A DNA stretch of 59,155 nucleotides from an uncultured Lachnospiraceae bacterium. GTDB lineage: Bacteria > Bacillota > Clostridia > Lachnospirales > Anaerotignaceae. Below the pieces are notes generated by a model. That model made no database searches. It was not told the DNA's origin and was given only the letters and a program-made list of their open reading frames with translations. This document shows positions 37,450 through 46,807 of this stretch, one piece after another. The DNA is taken from assembly GCA_944381395.1 (NCBI GenBank), contig CALWKY010000025.1, positions 1-59,155 of the forward strand, given 5' to 3'. Made by a program: the position numbers and the translations under genes. Every line of letters starts with the position of its first letter. The stretch's first letter is position 1.

Positions 37450-39825
37450 TTATTTCAGTTCCACAACTGTCACACCAGCTTCGCCTTCTCCATAGACACC
37501 AGGTCTTTGACTCTTTACATGGGGATGACCTTTCAAATACTGTTGAATCGCAGCACGCAGTGCGCCAGTACCTTTTCCGTGGATAATGGTAATCTGGCGC
37601 AAACCGGAAAGATAAGCATCATCCAGATATTTATCCAGGTTGCCCAATGCTTCATCCACCAATTGTCCACGGCAGTCAAATTGTGCTCCCACATACTGGC
37701 TCTTGGAGGATCGAACGCTGCCCACATTGGTGCTGCGCTTTTTCTGCTCCTTCGGCACGGGAGAATCATCCAGCATCAGTTCAGACATAGGCACCTTCAT
37801 TTTCATAGCGCCCATTTGTACCATGACATCCTTATTCCGATCCGGCGCTTGTAATACCACGCCTTTCTGGTCGAAAGAAATCACATAAACTCTATCGCCT
37901 GCTTCCAGCTTTTCCGGAGGCTTATAATTAGTGCGGGCTTTATTTTTCTGTATAAAATTCTCTTGTACAGAAGAAAGTTTTTCTTTCAGCTTGGCACGAT
38001 TATCAATGAGTTTTTGCTTATCTGAACGGTTCTTTGCATCCCGGTTCATTTCCTTGATAATAGCATCTGCCTCTTCTTTTGCCTGGGCATAGATTCTTCT
38101 GGCGTCTTCTCTTGCTTTTTCCAGAATTTTTTCCTTTTGCTGACGTGTCTTTTCTCTCTGTTCTTCTACGTCTTTTTTCAGACGTTCTGCCTCTTTCCTG
38201 TACTCTTCTGCCCGCTCCTGCTCAAATACAACAGAGCGTTTGCTGATTTCCAGGTCTGTAATAACATCTTCAAAACGAGCTTCTTCGCCGGAAATAAAGG
38301 TTTTTGCCAAATCAATGACATCCTCTTGCAGCCCTAAACGTTTGGAAATGGCAAACGCATTACTCTTGCCGGGAATACCAATCAACAGCCGGTAAGTAGG
38401 ACGCAGTGTTTCCACATCAAATTCACAGCAGCCATTTTCTACGCCTTCGGTACGAAGGGCATAAACTTTTAACTCGCTGTAATGGGTGGTAACCGCGGTA
38501 CGAATCTTTCGAACCCGCAGTGTTTCAATCACCGCCATAGCAAGGGCAGCACCCTCCGTAGGGTCTGTACCAGCACCCAGCTCATCGAACAATACCAAGG
38601 AACGATCTGTTACCTGCTCCAAAATCTGAACGATATTGCTCATGTGGGCAGAGAAAGTACTCAAGTTCTGCTCGATGCTCTGCTCATCGCCAATGTCAGC
38701 AAAAACTGCATCAAACACAGACAGCTGGGAATGTTCCGCTGCGGGAATATGCAGCCCAGCCTGTCCCATAAGGGTAAACAATCCCAATGTTTTTAGCGCA
38801 ACGGTTTTACCACCTGTATTGGGACCTGTAATCAGCAGCGTGGTAAAAGCGTCTCCCAGAGAAATCTGGATAGGCACTACTTTCTTAGGATCCAAAAGCG
38901 GATGGCGTCCTTTTCGAATGTCGATTTTTCCTTCCCGGTTAAAGACAGGTTCTGTACCGCCCATTTCCAGAGAAAGTTCTGCTTTGGCAAAAATAAAATC
39001 CAAGCGGGTCATCAGTTCCAAATTGGCTTCTAAAATCACGCTATTTTCTGTGACCAACGCAGAAAGGGCTTCCAGAATCTTGGCAATTTCCTCTTTTTCT
39101 TTCGCCTGTAATTCTTTGATGCGGTTATTGAGCTGTACTACACTCATGGGCTCCATAAATAAAGTGGAACCCGTATTGGACTGATCATGAATCATGCCGG
39201 GAAATACATTGCGGTACTCGCTTTTTACCGGCACACAGTAGCGATCATTCCGGATGGTAATGACAAAATCCTGGAGCATGCCACGGTAAGTGGAAGATGA
39301 AATAATGCTGTTCAAATGCTCTTTAATCCGGTCATTGGATACTTTGATTTCTCTGCGCACTGCTTTTAGCCCAGCACTGGCATCATCGGCAATTTCCGTT
39401 TCTGAAAGAATACAGCGTGTCAATTCTTTTTCCAGTTCCGGCAAAGGCTGCAATAATTCAAAATACCCATCCATACGGGGATAAGATTCTTCTTTATTTT
39501 CATTATTACCATAGTTCTTCGCTTTCCGGCAGGCATATAAAAATTCACTGATCCCCATCAATTCCGGAATAGAAAGCAAACCGGCCATCATGGCACGTTT
39601 TAACTGGGGACGTATATCCCGCAGGCTGCCCAGCGCTAAATCGCCTTTGCGCAGCACCATGCTTACAGCTTCTGTAGTCTCTTCCTGCCATTGGGTAATA
39701 TCGCTGAGCATGGTAGAAGGCTCCAAAGATAAAGCCATCTCTTTTGCCATAGGAGATGCAGCAAAATGGGAAAGCTTTTCCCTAATCTTATAAAATTCCA
39801 GTGTTCGTAATGTTTTTTCTCTCAT
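37450..39825 (-). CDS. mutS2: MutS2 endonuclease / ribosome-rescue ATPase
   Basis: A 791-residue protein with a core clamp region, an ABC-type ATPase (Walker A GPNTGGKT near residue 335, Walker B LVLFDELGAGTDPTEG near 410), a long coiled coil (about 510-620) and a C-terminal Smr nuclease domain with the HGKGTGALR motif near 750. MutS2 acts on branched DNA and on collided ribosomes. GAGGAG precedes the chosen ATG; six further codons are open upstream. The gap to the response regulator is only 24 bases. Confidence 0.94.
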   Translation of the reverse strand: MREKTLRTLEFYKIREKLSHFAASPMAKEMALSLEPSTMLSDITQWQEETTEAVSMVLRKGDLALGSLRDIRPQLKRAMMAGLLSIPELMGISEFLYACRKAKNYGNNENKEESYPRMDGYFELLQPLPELEKELTRCILSETEIADDASAGLKAVRREIKVSNDRIKEHLNSIISSSTYRGMLQDFVITIRNDRYCVPVKSEYRNVFPGMIHDQSNTGSTLFMEPMSVVQLNNRIKELQAKEKEEIAKILEALSALVTENSVILEANLELMTRLDFIFAKAELSLEMGGTEPVFNREGKIDIRKGRHPLLDPKKVVPIQISLGDAFTTLLITGPNTGGKTVALKTLGLFTLMGQAGLHIPAAEHSQLSVFDAVFADIGDEQSIEQNLSTFSAHMSNIVQILEQVTDRSLVLFDELGAGTDPTEGAALAMAVIETLRVRKIRTAVTTHYSELKVYALRTEGVENGCCEFDVETLRPTYRLLIGIPGKSNAFAISKRLGLQEDVIDLAKTFISGEEARFEDVITDLEISKRSVVFEQERAEEYRKEAERLKKDVEEQREKTRQQKEKILEKAREDARRIYAQAKEEADAIIKEMNRDAKNRSDKQKLIDNRAKLKEKLSSVQENFIQKNKARTNYKPPEKLEAGDRVYVISFDQKGVVLQAPDRNKDVMVQMGAMKMKVPMSELMLDDSPVPKEQKKRSTNVGSVRSSKSQYVGAQFDCRGQLVDEALGNLDKYLDDAYLSGLRQITIIHGKGTGALRAAIQQYLKGHPHVKSQRPGVYGEGEAGVTVVELK

Positions 39826-39886
39826 ATTTCTCAAACTCCTCAATACTTTTTTCGGAATTCGTTTCTATAAATTCTGTTACGCATCT

Positions 39887-40291
39887 TTAAATAGAACAGT
39901 TTTCCATACATGTACTTCTTTTCCATTTTTTCTCCATAATAAAACATTTGTTATTAGATAGTATCTTCTGCCAAATAGAAATCTTTCTAAAATAGTTATC
40001 CGGAATGATTCCGTTATCATGGGGCTGTTTGAAAATCAAATCTTCCTCTGACTCCACAAAAAAGATATAAACGCTGGCAAAAGCAATCCATATCAACCGT
40101 ATCCATTTCCTTTCCCAGCAAGCAGCAAACAGCATTGCGGTTAAAAACATGTGGTTTCCCAAAATAAAACAGCCTGTATAAAAGCGGTATCCCAGATAAA
40201 GACCTGTGGATATTATATCATAAACCCATAAAAAGAAACATACCTCTATAGATATTTTCCATCTTTCCGAAACACTTGCCAAACTTTCCAA
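39887..40291 (-). CDS. Doubtful membrane ORF, 134 residues
   Basis: The translation has hydrophobic segments (VCFFLWVYDIISTGLYLGY and FLTAMLFAACW) that look like real membrane helices, but the TTG start lies in the T-run of the terminator of the upstream gene and has no ribosome site. A TATAAT-like stretch lies inside the frame. It may be a remnant or a gene starting further inside. No family recognised. Confidence 0.3.
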   Translation of the reverse strand: MESLASVSERWKISIEVCFFLWVYDIISTGLYLGYRFYTGCFILGNHMFLTAMLFAACWERKWIRLIWIAFASVYIFFVESEEDLIFKQPHDNGIIPDNYFRKISIWQKILSNNKCFIMEKKWKRSTCMENCSI

Positions 40292-40318
40292 AAATAAAAA
40301 GAGGGTCTCCCCTCTTTT
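40291..40318 (-). terminator. Terminator of the HTH-desulfoferrodoxin gene
   Basis: 9-bp stem AAAAGAGGG (40297-40305) with CCCTCTTTT (40310-40318), loop TCTC, T-rich tail on the minus strand. Confidence 0.75.
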
Positions 40319-40321
40319 ATT

Positions 40322-40900
40322 TTATACCCTTTTACGGAATAAACCATGCCGGTTACAGTATGCATATACCCAACCATGACCTTTTTTGTAAAACATGGTT
40401 TCACAGGATTGTTCTGGGTATAATTTCACAATCTGCGCCCTGTCTCCTGTCACATAAGCAAAGAAAGATAGAAAATGTCCTTTCTCCATAGGATGCTCCA
40501 TAGATACATGAAGCTGTCCATCTATATCGGAATGTACCAGCGCATGGTTTTCTTCTTCTTCCACTTCCAATGGCGGCAGCAATACGCCGCAGCAGCTATA
40601 TGCGCCTCTCCCCAGGGCATAAATCACATTCCCGCAGATGGGACAAACATAAAACAGTGATTTTTGCACATTACCGCTGCGGTTTTCATTTTGCAGGCAC
40701 TCCCCGCTGAATGATTCTGCCATGGAAACGCCCAATGCTACTGCCAAATCAGATAATACACTCACATCCGGCAGCCCTCTGCCGGTTTCCCACTTGGATA
40801 TGGTTTTATCGCTCAAAGAAAGCTGTTCTGCCAATTCTTTCTGTGTCAGCATTTTTCTTTCCCGCAGACGGCGTATGGTTTCTCCTGTTACATAGTCCAT
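40322..40900 (-). CDS. XRE-type HTH regulator fused to a desulfoferrodoxin (desulforedoxin plus superoxide-reductase domain)
   Basis: A 192-residue protein. Residues 8-62 form an XRE helix-turn-helix (LTQKELAEQLSLSDKTISKW in parts). Residues 84-105 match desulforedoxin: Cys86, Cys89, Cys103, Cys104 for an Fe(Cys)4 site. Residues 115-190 match superoxide reductase: iron ligands His119 (ENH), His136 (EHPM), His142 (KGHF), Cys182 and His185 (YCNRHG), with the family's exact spacings. The Lys of the usual EKH motif is Asn118. Likely role is a redox- or superoxide-responsive regulator; catalysis is also possible. AAGGAG lies eight bases before the chosen ATG. Own promoter and terminator. Confidence 0.85.
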   Translation of the reverse strand: MDYVTGETIRRLRERKMLTQKELAEQLSLSDKTISKWETGRGLPDVSVLSDLAVALGVSMAESFSGECLQNENRSGNVQKSLFYVCPICGNVIYALGRGAYSCCGVLLPPLEVEEEENHALVHSDIDGQLHVSMEHPMEKGHFLSFFAYVTGDRAQIVKLYPEQSCETMFYKKGHGWVYAYCNRHGLFRKRV

Positions 40901-40942
40901 TGATTTCACTCCTTTGATGTATTTTTCTTTGTTTCATCTAAG

Positions 40943-40971
40943 AGTTTAATGAAGGTGGAAAGAAAAGACAA
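40943..40971 (-). promoter_or_regulatory. Promoter of the HTH-desulfoferrodoxin gene
   Basis: Minus strand TTGTCT (40971-40966), 17-nt spacer, TAAACT (40948-40943), just after the stop of the HAD gene. Confidence 0.55.
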
Positions 40972-40976
40972 CCTAC

Positions 40977-41687
40977 CTACCGTAGAGTATCCGAACCAAT
41001 CAAAAAACGCTGGGTAAATTCTTTCCAATCGGATATTTCATACGTAGGAACCGCGTCTGTAATATTTTTCTGTTTCTTTGCATTAAACCAACAGCTATCG
41101 ATTCCTGCTCCATTGGCTCCCAGCATGTCCGAAAGAAGAGAATCGCCAATGAGCAGTGTTTCATCCAACACCAACTGGGGAATCCGTGCAAAAGTATAGT
41201 CAAAGAATGCCCGTTTTGGCTTCTGCGCACCTGCCGCTTCCGACACAAAAACATCATCAAAATACGAACGGATGCCCGCATCTAACAAACGTTTATTTTG
41301 TACATGCTCTACGCCATTAGTGACGATATACATTCTATGACCGCTCTGTTTTGCTGCTTGCAGCATTTCTCTGCTTCCCGCAATGACTTCCGATCCTTCT
41401 GCCAAAGTATCCAAATATTCCTCTCCAAATTGATAAGGATCTGCGTCATAGCCAAACCGGTCAAAAACGGTACGAAAACGGCTGTAAAGGACTTCTTCCC
41501 TAGAAACCAAACCTTTTTCGTAATCCCGCCAAAGGCGGTCATTCAAATCTCTGTAAAATTCTTTTACTTCCTGTCCAAACGGAAAACCATACCGCTGAAA
41601 TGTTTTTTCCAGACCAGCCCGTTCCGCCGCGTCAAAATCCAAAAGTGTATGGTCTGCATCAAAAAGCAGTGTGGTATATCGTTTCAT
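40977..41687 (-). CDS. HAD-superfamily hydrolase, YjjG/YfnB-like nucleotidase
   Basis: A 236-residue HAD phosphatase. Motif I LLFDADHTLLDFD near residue 8, motif II VTNGV near 113, Lys of motif III near 150 and motif IV LIGDSLLSDM near 180 are present. The long helical cap suggests the YjjG (pyrimidine 5'-nucleotidase) type. The start shares one base with the stop of the upstream SDR gene (TGATG), so the pair is an operon; a 37-codon longer frame is not used. Confidence 0.87.
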   Translation of the reverse strand: MKRYTTLLFDADHTLLDFDAAERAGLEKTFQRYGFPFGQEVKEFYRDLNDRLWRDYEKGLVSREEVLYSRFRTVFDRFGYDADPYQFGEEYLDTLAEGSEVIAGSREMLQAAKQSGHRMYIVTNGVEHVQNKRLLDAGIRSYFDDVFVSEAAGAQKPKRAFFDYTFARIPQLVLDETLLIGDSLLSDMLGANGAGIDSCWFNAKKQKNITDAVPTYEISDWKEFTQRFLIGSDTLR

Positions 41688-42427
41688 CACAACATGCCTC
41701 CATCTACTGTTAAAACTTGCGCCGTAATATAAGAAGCCTCTTCTGACGCCAAAAACAGGACTGCCTGTGCCACTTCTTCTGGTCTGCCAAAACGGCACAG
41801 GGGGATTTCTTCCGTCAAAGCCGCTTTCTCCTCCGCAGAAAAGCAGTCATTCATTGCCGTATCAATCACACCGCAGGAAACTGCATTGACACGGACACCG
41901 CATGGACCTAATTCTTTTGCCATTGCCTTGGTAAAAGCATTCATGCCGCCCTTTGCGGCAGAATATACTGCCTCACAGGAAGCGCCCACATTGCCCCACA
42001 TAGAAGAAATATTGATAATGCTGCCGCTTTTTCGATGAATCATATCCTTTTGCGCCAAATGGGTGCAGTTGATGGCACTGCCCAAATCTACCGCCAGCAT
42101 CTGTTTCCATTGATCCGGTTCCATATCTTGAAAAAGCCCAATGTGGGCTACACCAGCATTATTTACTAAAATGTCCACTGCTCCAAATGTTTCCTGTATC
42201 CGGCAAAATAATTCCCTGCATACTTGATAATCGCTGACATCAGCTAAGATATGCAGTTCTTTTCCGCCCAAAGCAAGTATTTCTTTGGCTGTTTCTTCCA
42301 ACTGTTCTTGACTGTTTTTGGCATTGAGTACCACGTTTGCTCCTTCTTTTGCAAATGCCAATGCAATGGCTTTTCCAATACCACGGGAAGATCCAGTTAC
42401 TAATACCGTTTTTCCGCTGAAGCGCAT
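41687..42427 (-). CDS. SDR-family oxidoreductase, FabG/YmfI-like
   Basis: A 246-residue short-chain dehydrogenase with NAD(P)-binding GSSRGIGKAIAL near residue 12, NNAGVAH near 88, active-site Ser in INISSMWG, Tyr-Lys in VYSAAKGG, and the C-terminal TVDGG. It resembles FabG (3-oxoacyl-ACP reductase); in Firmicutes the YmfI group instead reduces 5-aminopentanone-modified EF-P. No fatty-acid genes are near, so this choice stays open. Confidence 0.85.
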   Translation of the reverse strand: MRFSGKTVLVTGSSRGIGKAIALAFAKEGANVVLNAKNSQEQLEETAKEILALGGKELHILADVSDYQVCRELFCRIQETFGAVDILVNNAGVAHIGLFQDMEPDQWKQMLAVDLGSAINCTHLAQKDMIHRKSGSIINISSMWGNVGASCEAVYSAAKGGMNAFTKAMAKELGPCGVRVNAVSCGVIDTAMNDCFSAEEKAALTEEIPLCRFGRPEEVAQAVLFLASEEASYITAQVLTVDGGML

Positions 42428-42478
42428 TCTTATTTCACTTCTTTCTTATTTTCAGAATTCACCAATTTACTTCTTGTT

Positions 42479-42507
42479 ATTTTACAGAAAACAAAGACGA
42501 AAGACAA
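42479..42507 (-). promoter_or_regulatory. Promoter of the SDR-HAD operon
   Basis: Minus strand TTGTCT (42507-42502), 17-nt spacer, TAAAAT (42484-42479). A TATAAT (42543-42548) on the plus strand, with only a poor -35, may serve the divergent membrane-protein gene. Confidence 0.55.
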
Positions 42508-42597
42508 GAGAAAATACCCTTTTCATTTTCCTTTTGTCCGTGTATAATAGGATGGGATGGGATTTGTCCCGATCAATCATGATGAAGGAGGATGCGT

Positions 42598-43443
42598 ATG
42601 CTGGAATATATACGCCATAAACGGCTTAATTTTTTCACTATGCTGCAAATGTCTATTTTATTTATTCGTGATAACTTCATGGATTTGGTTTTCGTGATGC
42701 TGGCAGTAGCTTTTCCCATCAGTATTTTAAAAGCACTGGTCAACAATGGACTATCTGTAGCATACTATTCTTTACAGTCCTTGCTAGACGTCAGCAGTGA
42801 GATTCTATCCGAAGCAGATGCTTTGCAGGTTTTAGACTATACGAAAAATGTTCTTTACTACGCTGGGTTAGATACTTTAATCAATATTTCTTTGCTGTGC
42901 GTAGCGGAAGCCGCTGTCATTCGCATGTGCCGCAATTGGTTATTGCAAAAAAAGGAAGACCCTCGTACTGCGTTGAAAGAAAGCCTTGTACTGGAAGGAA
43001 AAATGCTGGTAACTGGTCTGGTTTTTGTGCTGCTTAGTTTCTTAGGCTACAGCTTTTTCATCATTCCGGGTATTTTGGTTGCTGTCTATTTCCGGTTTTA
43101 TCTGGATATTATCGTGCTGGAGGAAGCAGGCACAACAGCCGCACTGAAAAAAAGCTATCACCTGGTAAAAGGAAGATTTTTAGAAACACTCCTTTTCTAT
43201 CTAGGTGCATGGTTTATTTATGTTGGTTTTTCCAATGCCCTTAGCTGGTTAACTTATATTGGCGAATACAGCTTAATCAAACAAATTATTTACTTTACAT
43301 TGTATTTCCTTCCGTTATGCATTCCCATCAGCGCCATGGCATTTTTATGTATGAACCGGGACGCCCATAATGGTGGACATATGCTGGATGATATCATTGA
43401 AGTGCAAGCGCAGGAAATTCCTGAGGATGACGCACAAAGATAA
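42598..43443 (+). CDS. Polytopic membrane protein, unknown
   Basis: A 281-residue protein with about six hydrophobic segments, starting MLEYIRHKRLNFFTMLQ. The loop YHLVKGRFLETLLFYLGAW near residue 195 looks like the membrane domain of YciC/DUF7544-like proteins, but no confident family is assigned. GGAGG lies six bases before the chosen ATG. It precedes fbp by 60 bases and may be co-transcribed with it. Confidence 0.7.
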   Translation: MLEYIRHKRLNFFTMLQMSILFIRDNFMDLVFVMLAVAFPISILKALVNNGLSVAYYSLQSLLDVSSEILSEADALQVLDYTKNVLYYAGLDTLINISLLCVAEAAVIRMCRNWLLQKKEDPRTALKESLVLEGKMLVTGLVFVLLSFLGYSFFIIPGILVAVYFRFYLDIIVLEEAGTTAALKKSYHLVKGRFLETLLFYLGAWFIYVGFSNALSWLTYIGEYSLIKQIIYFTLYFLPLCIPISAMAFLCMNRDAHNGGHMLDDIIEVQAQEIPEDDAQR

Positions 43444-43503
43444 CGACCAGCAAAAGAAATCAACTCACATACTTTCTGATTTTCCCATACAAGGAGGCAG
43501 TAT

Positions 43504-45480
43504 ATGTACCATAGTGACAAGGAATTTACTCCGGAAGAAATGAAATACCTGCGGCTTCTGGCATCCCAATACCGGAATATCAATGCAGCGGCTACGGAGA
43601 TTATCAATCTGAAGGCAATTCTAAACCTGCCAAAAGGAACTGAACACTTTGTTTCTGACATCCACGGAGAATCCGAATCTTTCAGTCATGTATTGCGTAA
43701 TGCCAGCGGTGTTATTAAAAACCATATCTCTGAAATCTTCGGAAATAACCTGCGTGAAAGTGAGAAAAAAACACTGGCGACTTTAATCTATTATCCGGAA
43801 CAAAAGCTGGAACAAATAGCTGAACAGGAAAAAGACATGGAAGAATGGTATCGTATTACCCTCTTTCGTCTCGTAAAAATCTGCAAAGTGATTTCTTCAA
43901 AATATACACGTTCCAAAGTAAGAAAAGCTCTGCCTAAAGAATTTTCCTACATCATTGAAGAATTGCTCCACGAAGACAGTACAAAAGTAAATAAACAGCT
44001 CTATTATAATGAGATCATTGATACCATTATTGATCTGAACCAGGCAGATCGTTTTGTAATGGCGCTTTCTCATGTAATCCAGCGTCTTGCCATTGACCAG
44101 CTTCATGTAATTGGAGATATTTACGATAGAGGTCCTCACGCAGCTGCTATTATGGATATTCTTTCTTCTTACCATTCTGTAGATATCCAATGGGGTAACC
44201 ATGATATTTCCTGGATGGGTGCTGCCGCAGGCTGCCAGGCATTGATCTGTAATGTATTGCGTATTCAAACACGTTATGCAAACTTAGACACCATCGAGGA
44301 AGACTATGGTATCAATCTGCTGCCTTTAGCAACCTTTGCTATGCGTACTTATGCCAACGATCCTTGCAGCCAGTTCTCCCCTAAAGGCGATGAAGAACTG
44401 AGCGATCAGGATTTTAATATGATTGCGAAAATGCATAAAGCCATCTCGATTTTGCAATGGAAGATGGAAGCGCAGATCATCCAGCGTCATCCGGAATTCC
44501 ATATGGAAGACCGCTTATTACTGAGTAAAGTCAATTTCGAAAACGGAACCATTGATCTTTATGGCAAAACATATCCTATGAATGATATGAATTTCCCCAC
44601 AGTAGACCCGAAAGATCCCTTCCGTTTGACAGAGGAAGAAGAACTGGTCATGAACAAGTTAAAATCCTCCTTTGTTAACTCTGAAAAATTACAGACACAT
44701 GTGCAGGAGCTTTACCGCAGAGGCAGTATGTACACCATTTGTAACTCCAACTTGCTTTTCCATGGCTGTGTACCTATGAATGCTGACGGTACTTTAAAAA
44801 AGGTATGCCTGCAAGGTAAGGAATATAGCGGCAGAGCTTACCTGGATGCAATGGAACGTATTGTCCGGGAAGGCTATTTCAATAAGCCTCATAGTGAACG
44901 GAAACGGGAATGCATGGATATTATCTGGTATCTGTGGTGTGGAGAAAATTCTCCCCTCTTTGGCAAAAAACGTATGACAACTTTTGAGCGGTATTTCATA
45001 GATGATAAAGAAACCCATCATGAAGAAAAAGATCCTTACTACACCTTACGAAATGAGGAAAGCGTCTGCCGTACTGTGCTGGAAGCTTTTGGTCTGGACC
45101 CTGACCATTCCCGTATCATCAATGGTCATGTGCCGGTTAAAGTATCAAAAGGCGAAAGCCCCATTAAAGCCAACGGAAAACTGTTTGTCATTGATGGCGG
45201 TTTTGCGAAAGCTTATCAAAAAGTGACCGGCATTGCAGGATACACGCTGATCTATAACTCTTATGGTCTGAATCTGGTTAGCCACGAACCCTTCGTTTCC
45301 ACCGATGTAGCCATTGCAGAAGAAAAAGATATTCTGTCCTCTACCGTTGCTTTCCAACATAGCCAAAACCGTATCTTAGTAAAGGATACCGATATTGGTA
45401 AAGAATTGCAAAAGAGCATTTGCGATTTGGAAAAACTCCTTTATGCATACCGCAGCGGTCTCATTAAAGAGATGCAGTAA
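43504..45480 (+). CDS. fbp: Fructose-1,6-bisphosphatase, class III
   Basis: A 658-residue gluconeogenic phosphatase of the large Firmicutes type. The metallophosphatase motifs [10 protein letters not shown] near residue 53, [10 protein letters not shown] near 205, GNHDISWMG near 235 and INGHVPVK near 540 are present. AAGGAGG lies six bases before the ATG. A terminator follows. Confidence 0.95.
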   Translation: MYHSDKEFTPEEMKYLRLLASQYRNINAAATEIINLKAILNLPKGTEHFVSDIHGESESFSHVLRNASGVIKNHISEIFGNNLRESEKKTLATLIYYPEQKLEQIAEQEKDMEEWYRITLFRLVKICKVISSKYTRSKVRKALPKEFSYIIEELLHEDSTKVNKQLYYNEIIDTIIDLNQADRFVMALSHVIQRLAIDQLHVIGDIYDRGPHAAAIMDILSSYHSVDIQWGNHDISWMGAAAGCQALICNVLRIQTRYANLDTIEEDYGINLLPLATFAMRTYANDPCSQFSPKGDEELSDQDFNMIAKMHKAISILQWKMEAQIIQRHPEFHMEDRLLLSKVNFENGTIDLYGKTYPMNDMNFPTVDPKDPFRLTEEEELVMNKLKSSFVNSEKLQTHVQELYRRGSMYTICNSNLLFHGCVPMNADGTLKKVCLQGKEYSGRAYLDAMERIVREGYFNKPHSERKRECMDIIWYLWCGENSPLFGKKRMTTFERYFIDDKETHHEEKDPYYTLRNEESVCRTVLEAFGLDPDHSRIINGHVPVKVSKGESPIKANGKLFVIDGGFAKAYQKVTGIAGYTLIYNSYGLNLVSHEPFVSTDVAIAEEKDILSSTVAFQHSQNRILVKDTDIGKELQKSICDLEKLLYAYRSGLIKEMQ

Positions 45481-45492
45481 GTGCAAACTATA

Positions 45493-45518
45493 AAAAGCCT
45501 CCTTTTCAGGAGGCTTTT
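45493..45518. terminator. Bidirectional terminator after fbp
   Basis: Perfect 10-bp stem AAAAGCCTCC (45493-45502) with GGAGGCTTTT (45509-45518), 6-nt loop. Confidence 0.8.
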
Positions 45519-45610
45519 CTTTTCGTACATTTTATTTATCAAAATTTTATATACCCAGTCCTTTGACTGGATAAAGTATCATAGCATCATCAATCACGAA
45601 TGTTTTGTGA

Positions 45611-45636
45611 AAAAAAAGAGGGAAATCTCCCCTCTT
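45611..45636 (-). terminator. Terminator of the stalk-domain protein gene
   Basis: 7-bp stem AAGAGGG (45616-45622) with CCCTCTT (45630-45636), T-run on the minus strand from the A-run at 45611. Confidence 0.65.
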
Positions 45637-45648
45637 CTTTTTTTCTAT

Positions 45649-46296
45649 TTATTTTGCAACCATTGTGAAGGAATCAAACAGGATATCCAGGTTATCATGA
45701 TACAATGTAATCAAATCAGCTTCTTCGCTAGGAGCTTCAAAAGGCATATCCTGCAGACCCTGGAATGCAGCTACCACACCATCTACCCGCAGTACTTCTG
45801 TAGGAACCGGCATCTGGGTAGGATCCATCTTGTCATATTCTGCTTCGTCAAAGAAAGAGAAGAAACCAATATTAGCACTCTTTCCATCTTTTTCAAACTT
45901 CAGAATACACATTGCATCCTTTTCCAAATATTCTGTGGTTACATAAGGGCTTATATCTTTGGGAATTTCAAAGGAAATATCAAATTTTTTCCCATCGAAA
46001 GTTACTTCTTGCTGTTTGCTTTCCGTTTCTACTGCGCTTTTCAGAATAACTGTTTCATTTTCATAGTCTACATCCATGCCAATAGCTTCAGAAATTTTTC
46101 TTACCGGAAGATATACTCTATCCTGGTAAACAATGGCACCCTGGCCTTCCAGAATTTCTTCTCCATCCAAAGTATATTTTATGTTAGGATTAAATTTTGC
46201 AGAAATATCTTGGATAGCAGGTGATGCAGCTGCTGCGCAAACGCCAAGAGAAAATGTAAATACTGTTACAAGCGCAAATTTTACTGTTTTCTTCAT
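45649..46296 (-). CDS. Secreted protein with a copper-amine-oxidase-N-like (stalk) domain
   Basis: A 215-residue protein with a signal peptide (MKKTVKFALVTVFTFSLG to CAAAAS, cleaved near residue 24). Residues 35-90 form a stalk-type domain with LPVRKISEAIGMDVDYE, common in Firmicutes surface proteins, despite the name not an oxidase. The rest (about 95-215) is an unrecognised beta-rich region. GGAGGAG precedes the ATG. Monocistronic by its flanking terminators. Confidence 0.75.
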   Translation of the reverse strand: MKKTVKFALVTVFTFSLGVCAAAASPAIQDISAKFNPNIKYTLDGEEILEGQGAIVYQDRVYLPVRKISEAIGMDVDYENETVILKSAVETESKQQEVTFDGKKFDISFEIPKDISPYVTTEYLEKDAMCILKFEKDGKSANIGFFSFFDEAEYDKMDPTQMPVPTEVLRVDGVVAAFQGLQDMPFEAPSEEADLITLYHDNLDILFDSFTMVAK

Positions 46297-46383
46297 ACAA
46301 ACTCCTCCTTAAAAAATACTTTGATTGGTTATCTACTTCTTAGACGATTGAAACACCAAAAAAAGTTTTCAAAAAATAAAAAA

Positions 46384-46411
46384 ATTTCCTCTGATTTTTC
46401 ACAGAGGAAAT
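46384..46411 (-). terminator. Terminator after the VOC gene
   Basis: 10-bp stem ATTTCCTCTG (46384-46393) with CAGAGGAAAT (46402-46411), T-run on the minus strand. Confidence 0.75.
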
Positions 46412-46424
46412 ACCATATTTTTGT

Positions 46425-46784
46425 TTATTTTTTCGGCACAATTTCCAGCCAATAGTGATCGGGGTCTTCGATAAAATAAATTCCCATAGCAGGATTTTCA
46501 TAGCAAATACAACCCATTTTGCTATGCTTTTCATGTGCCGCTTCATAATCATCCGTCACAAAAGCCAAATGGAATTCATCTTCCCCCAAATCATAGGGTT
46601 TTGTGCGGTCTTTCAGATAAGTCAGTTCCAAAGAAAAGTTCCCTGTACCATCCCCTAAATAAACCAAAGTAAACGACTCTGTATCCTTGCGGCTAACTTC
46701 TTTTAATCCCAGCGCTTCTTCATAAAAAGCCAGGCTCTTTTCCAAATCCAATACATTAAAATTAAAGTGATTAAATGTAAACAT
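46425..46784 (-). CDS. VOC-family metalloprotein (glyoxalase I-like)
   Basis: A 119-residue vicinal-oxygen-chelate protein. Likely metal ligands are His of FNHFNFNV, Glu of LELTYL, His of EFHLAF and Glu of WLEIVP. Glyoxalase I (lactoylglutathione lyase) is the nearest type, but Clostridia mostly lack glutathione, so the real substrate is unknown. GAGGAGG precedes the chosen ATG. It lies 24 bases behind the 504-residue gene and may share its transcript. Confidence 0.85.
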   Translation of the reverse strand: MFTFNHFNFNVLDLEKSLAFYEEALGLKEVSRKDTESFTLVYLGDGTGNFSLELTYLKDRTKPYDLGEDEFHLAFVTDDYEAAHEKHSKMGCICYENPAMGIYFIEDPDHYWLEIVPKK

Positions 46785-46807
46785 CTTTTTTCCTCCTCTA
46801 TTTTCCA

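Noticed and set aside
40191-40245. TATAAT-like box inside the doubtful ORF, possible promoter
   Set aside because: No matching -35 hexamer at a suitable distance was found.
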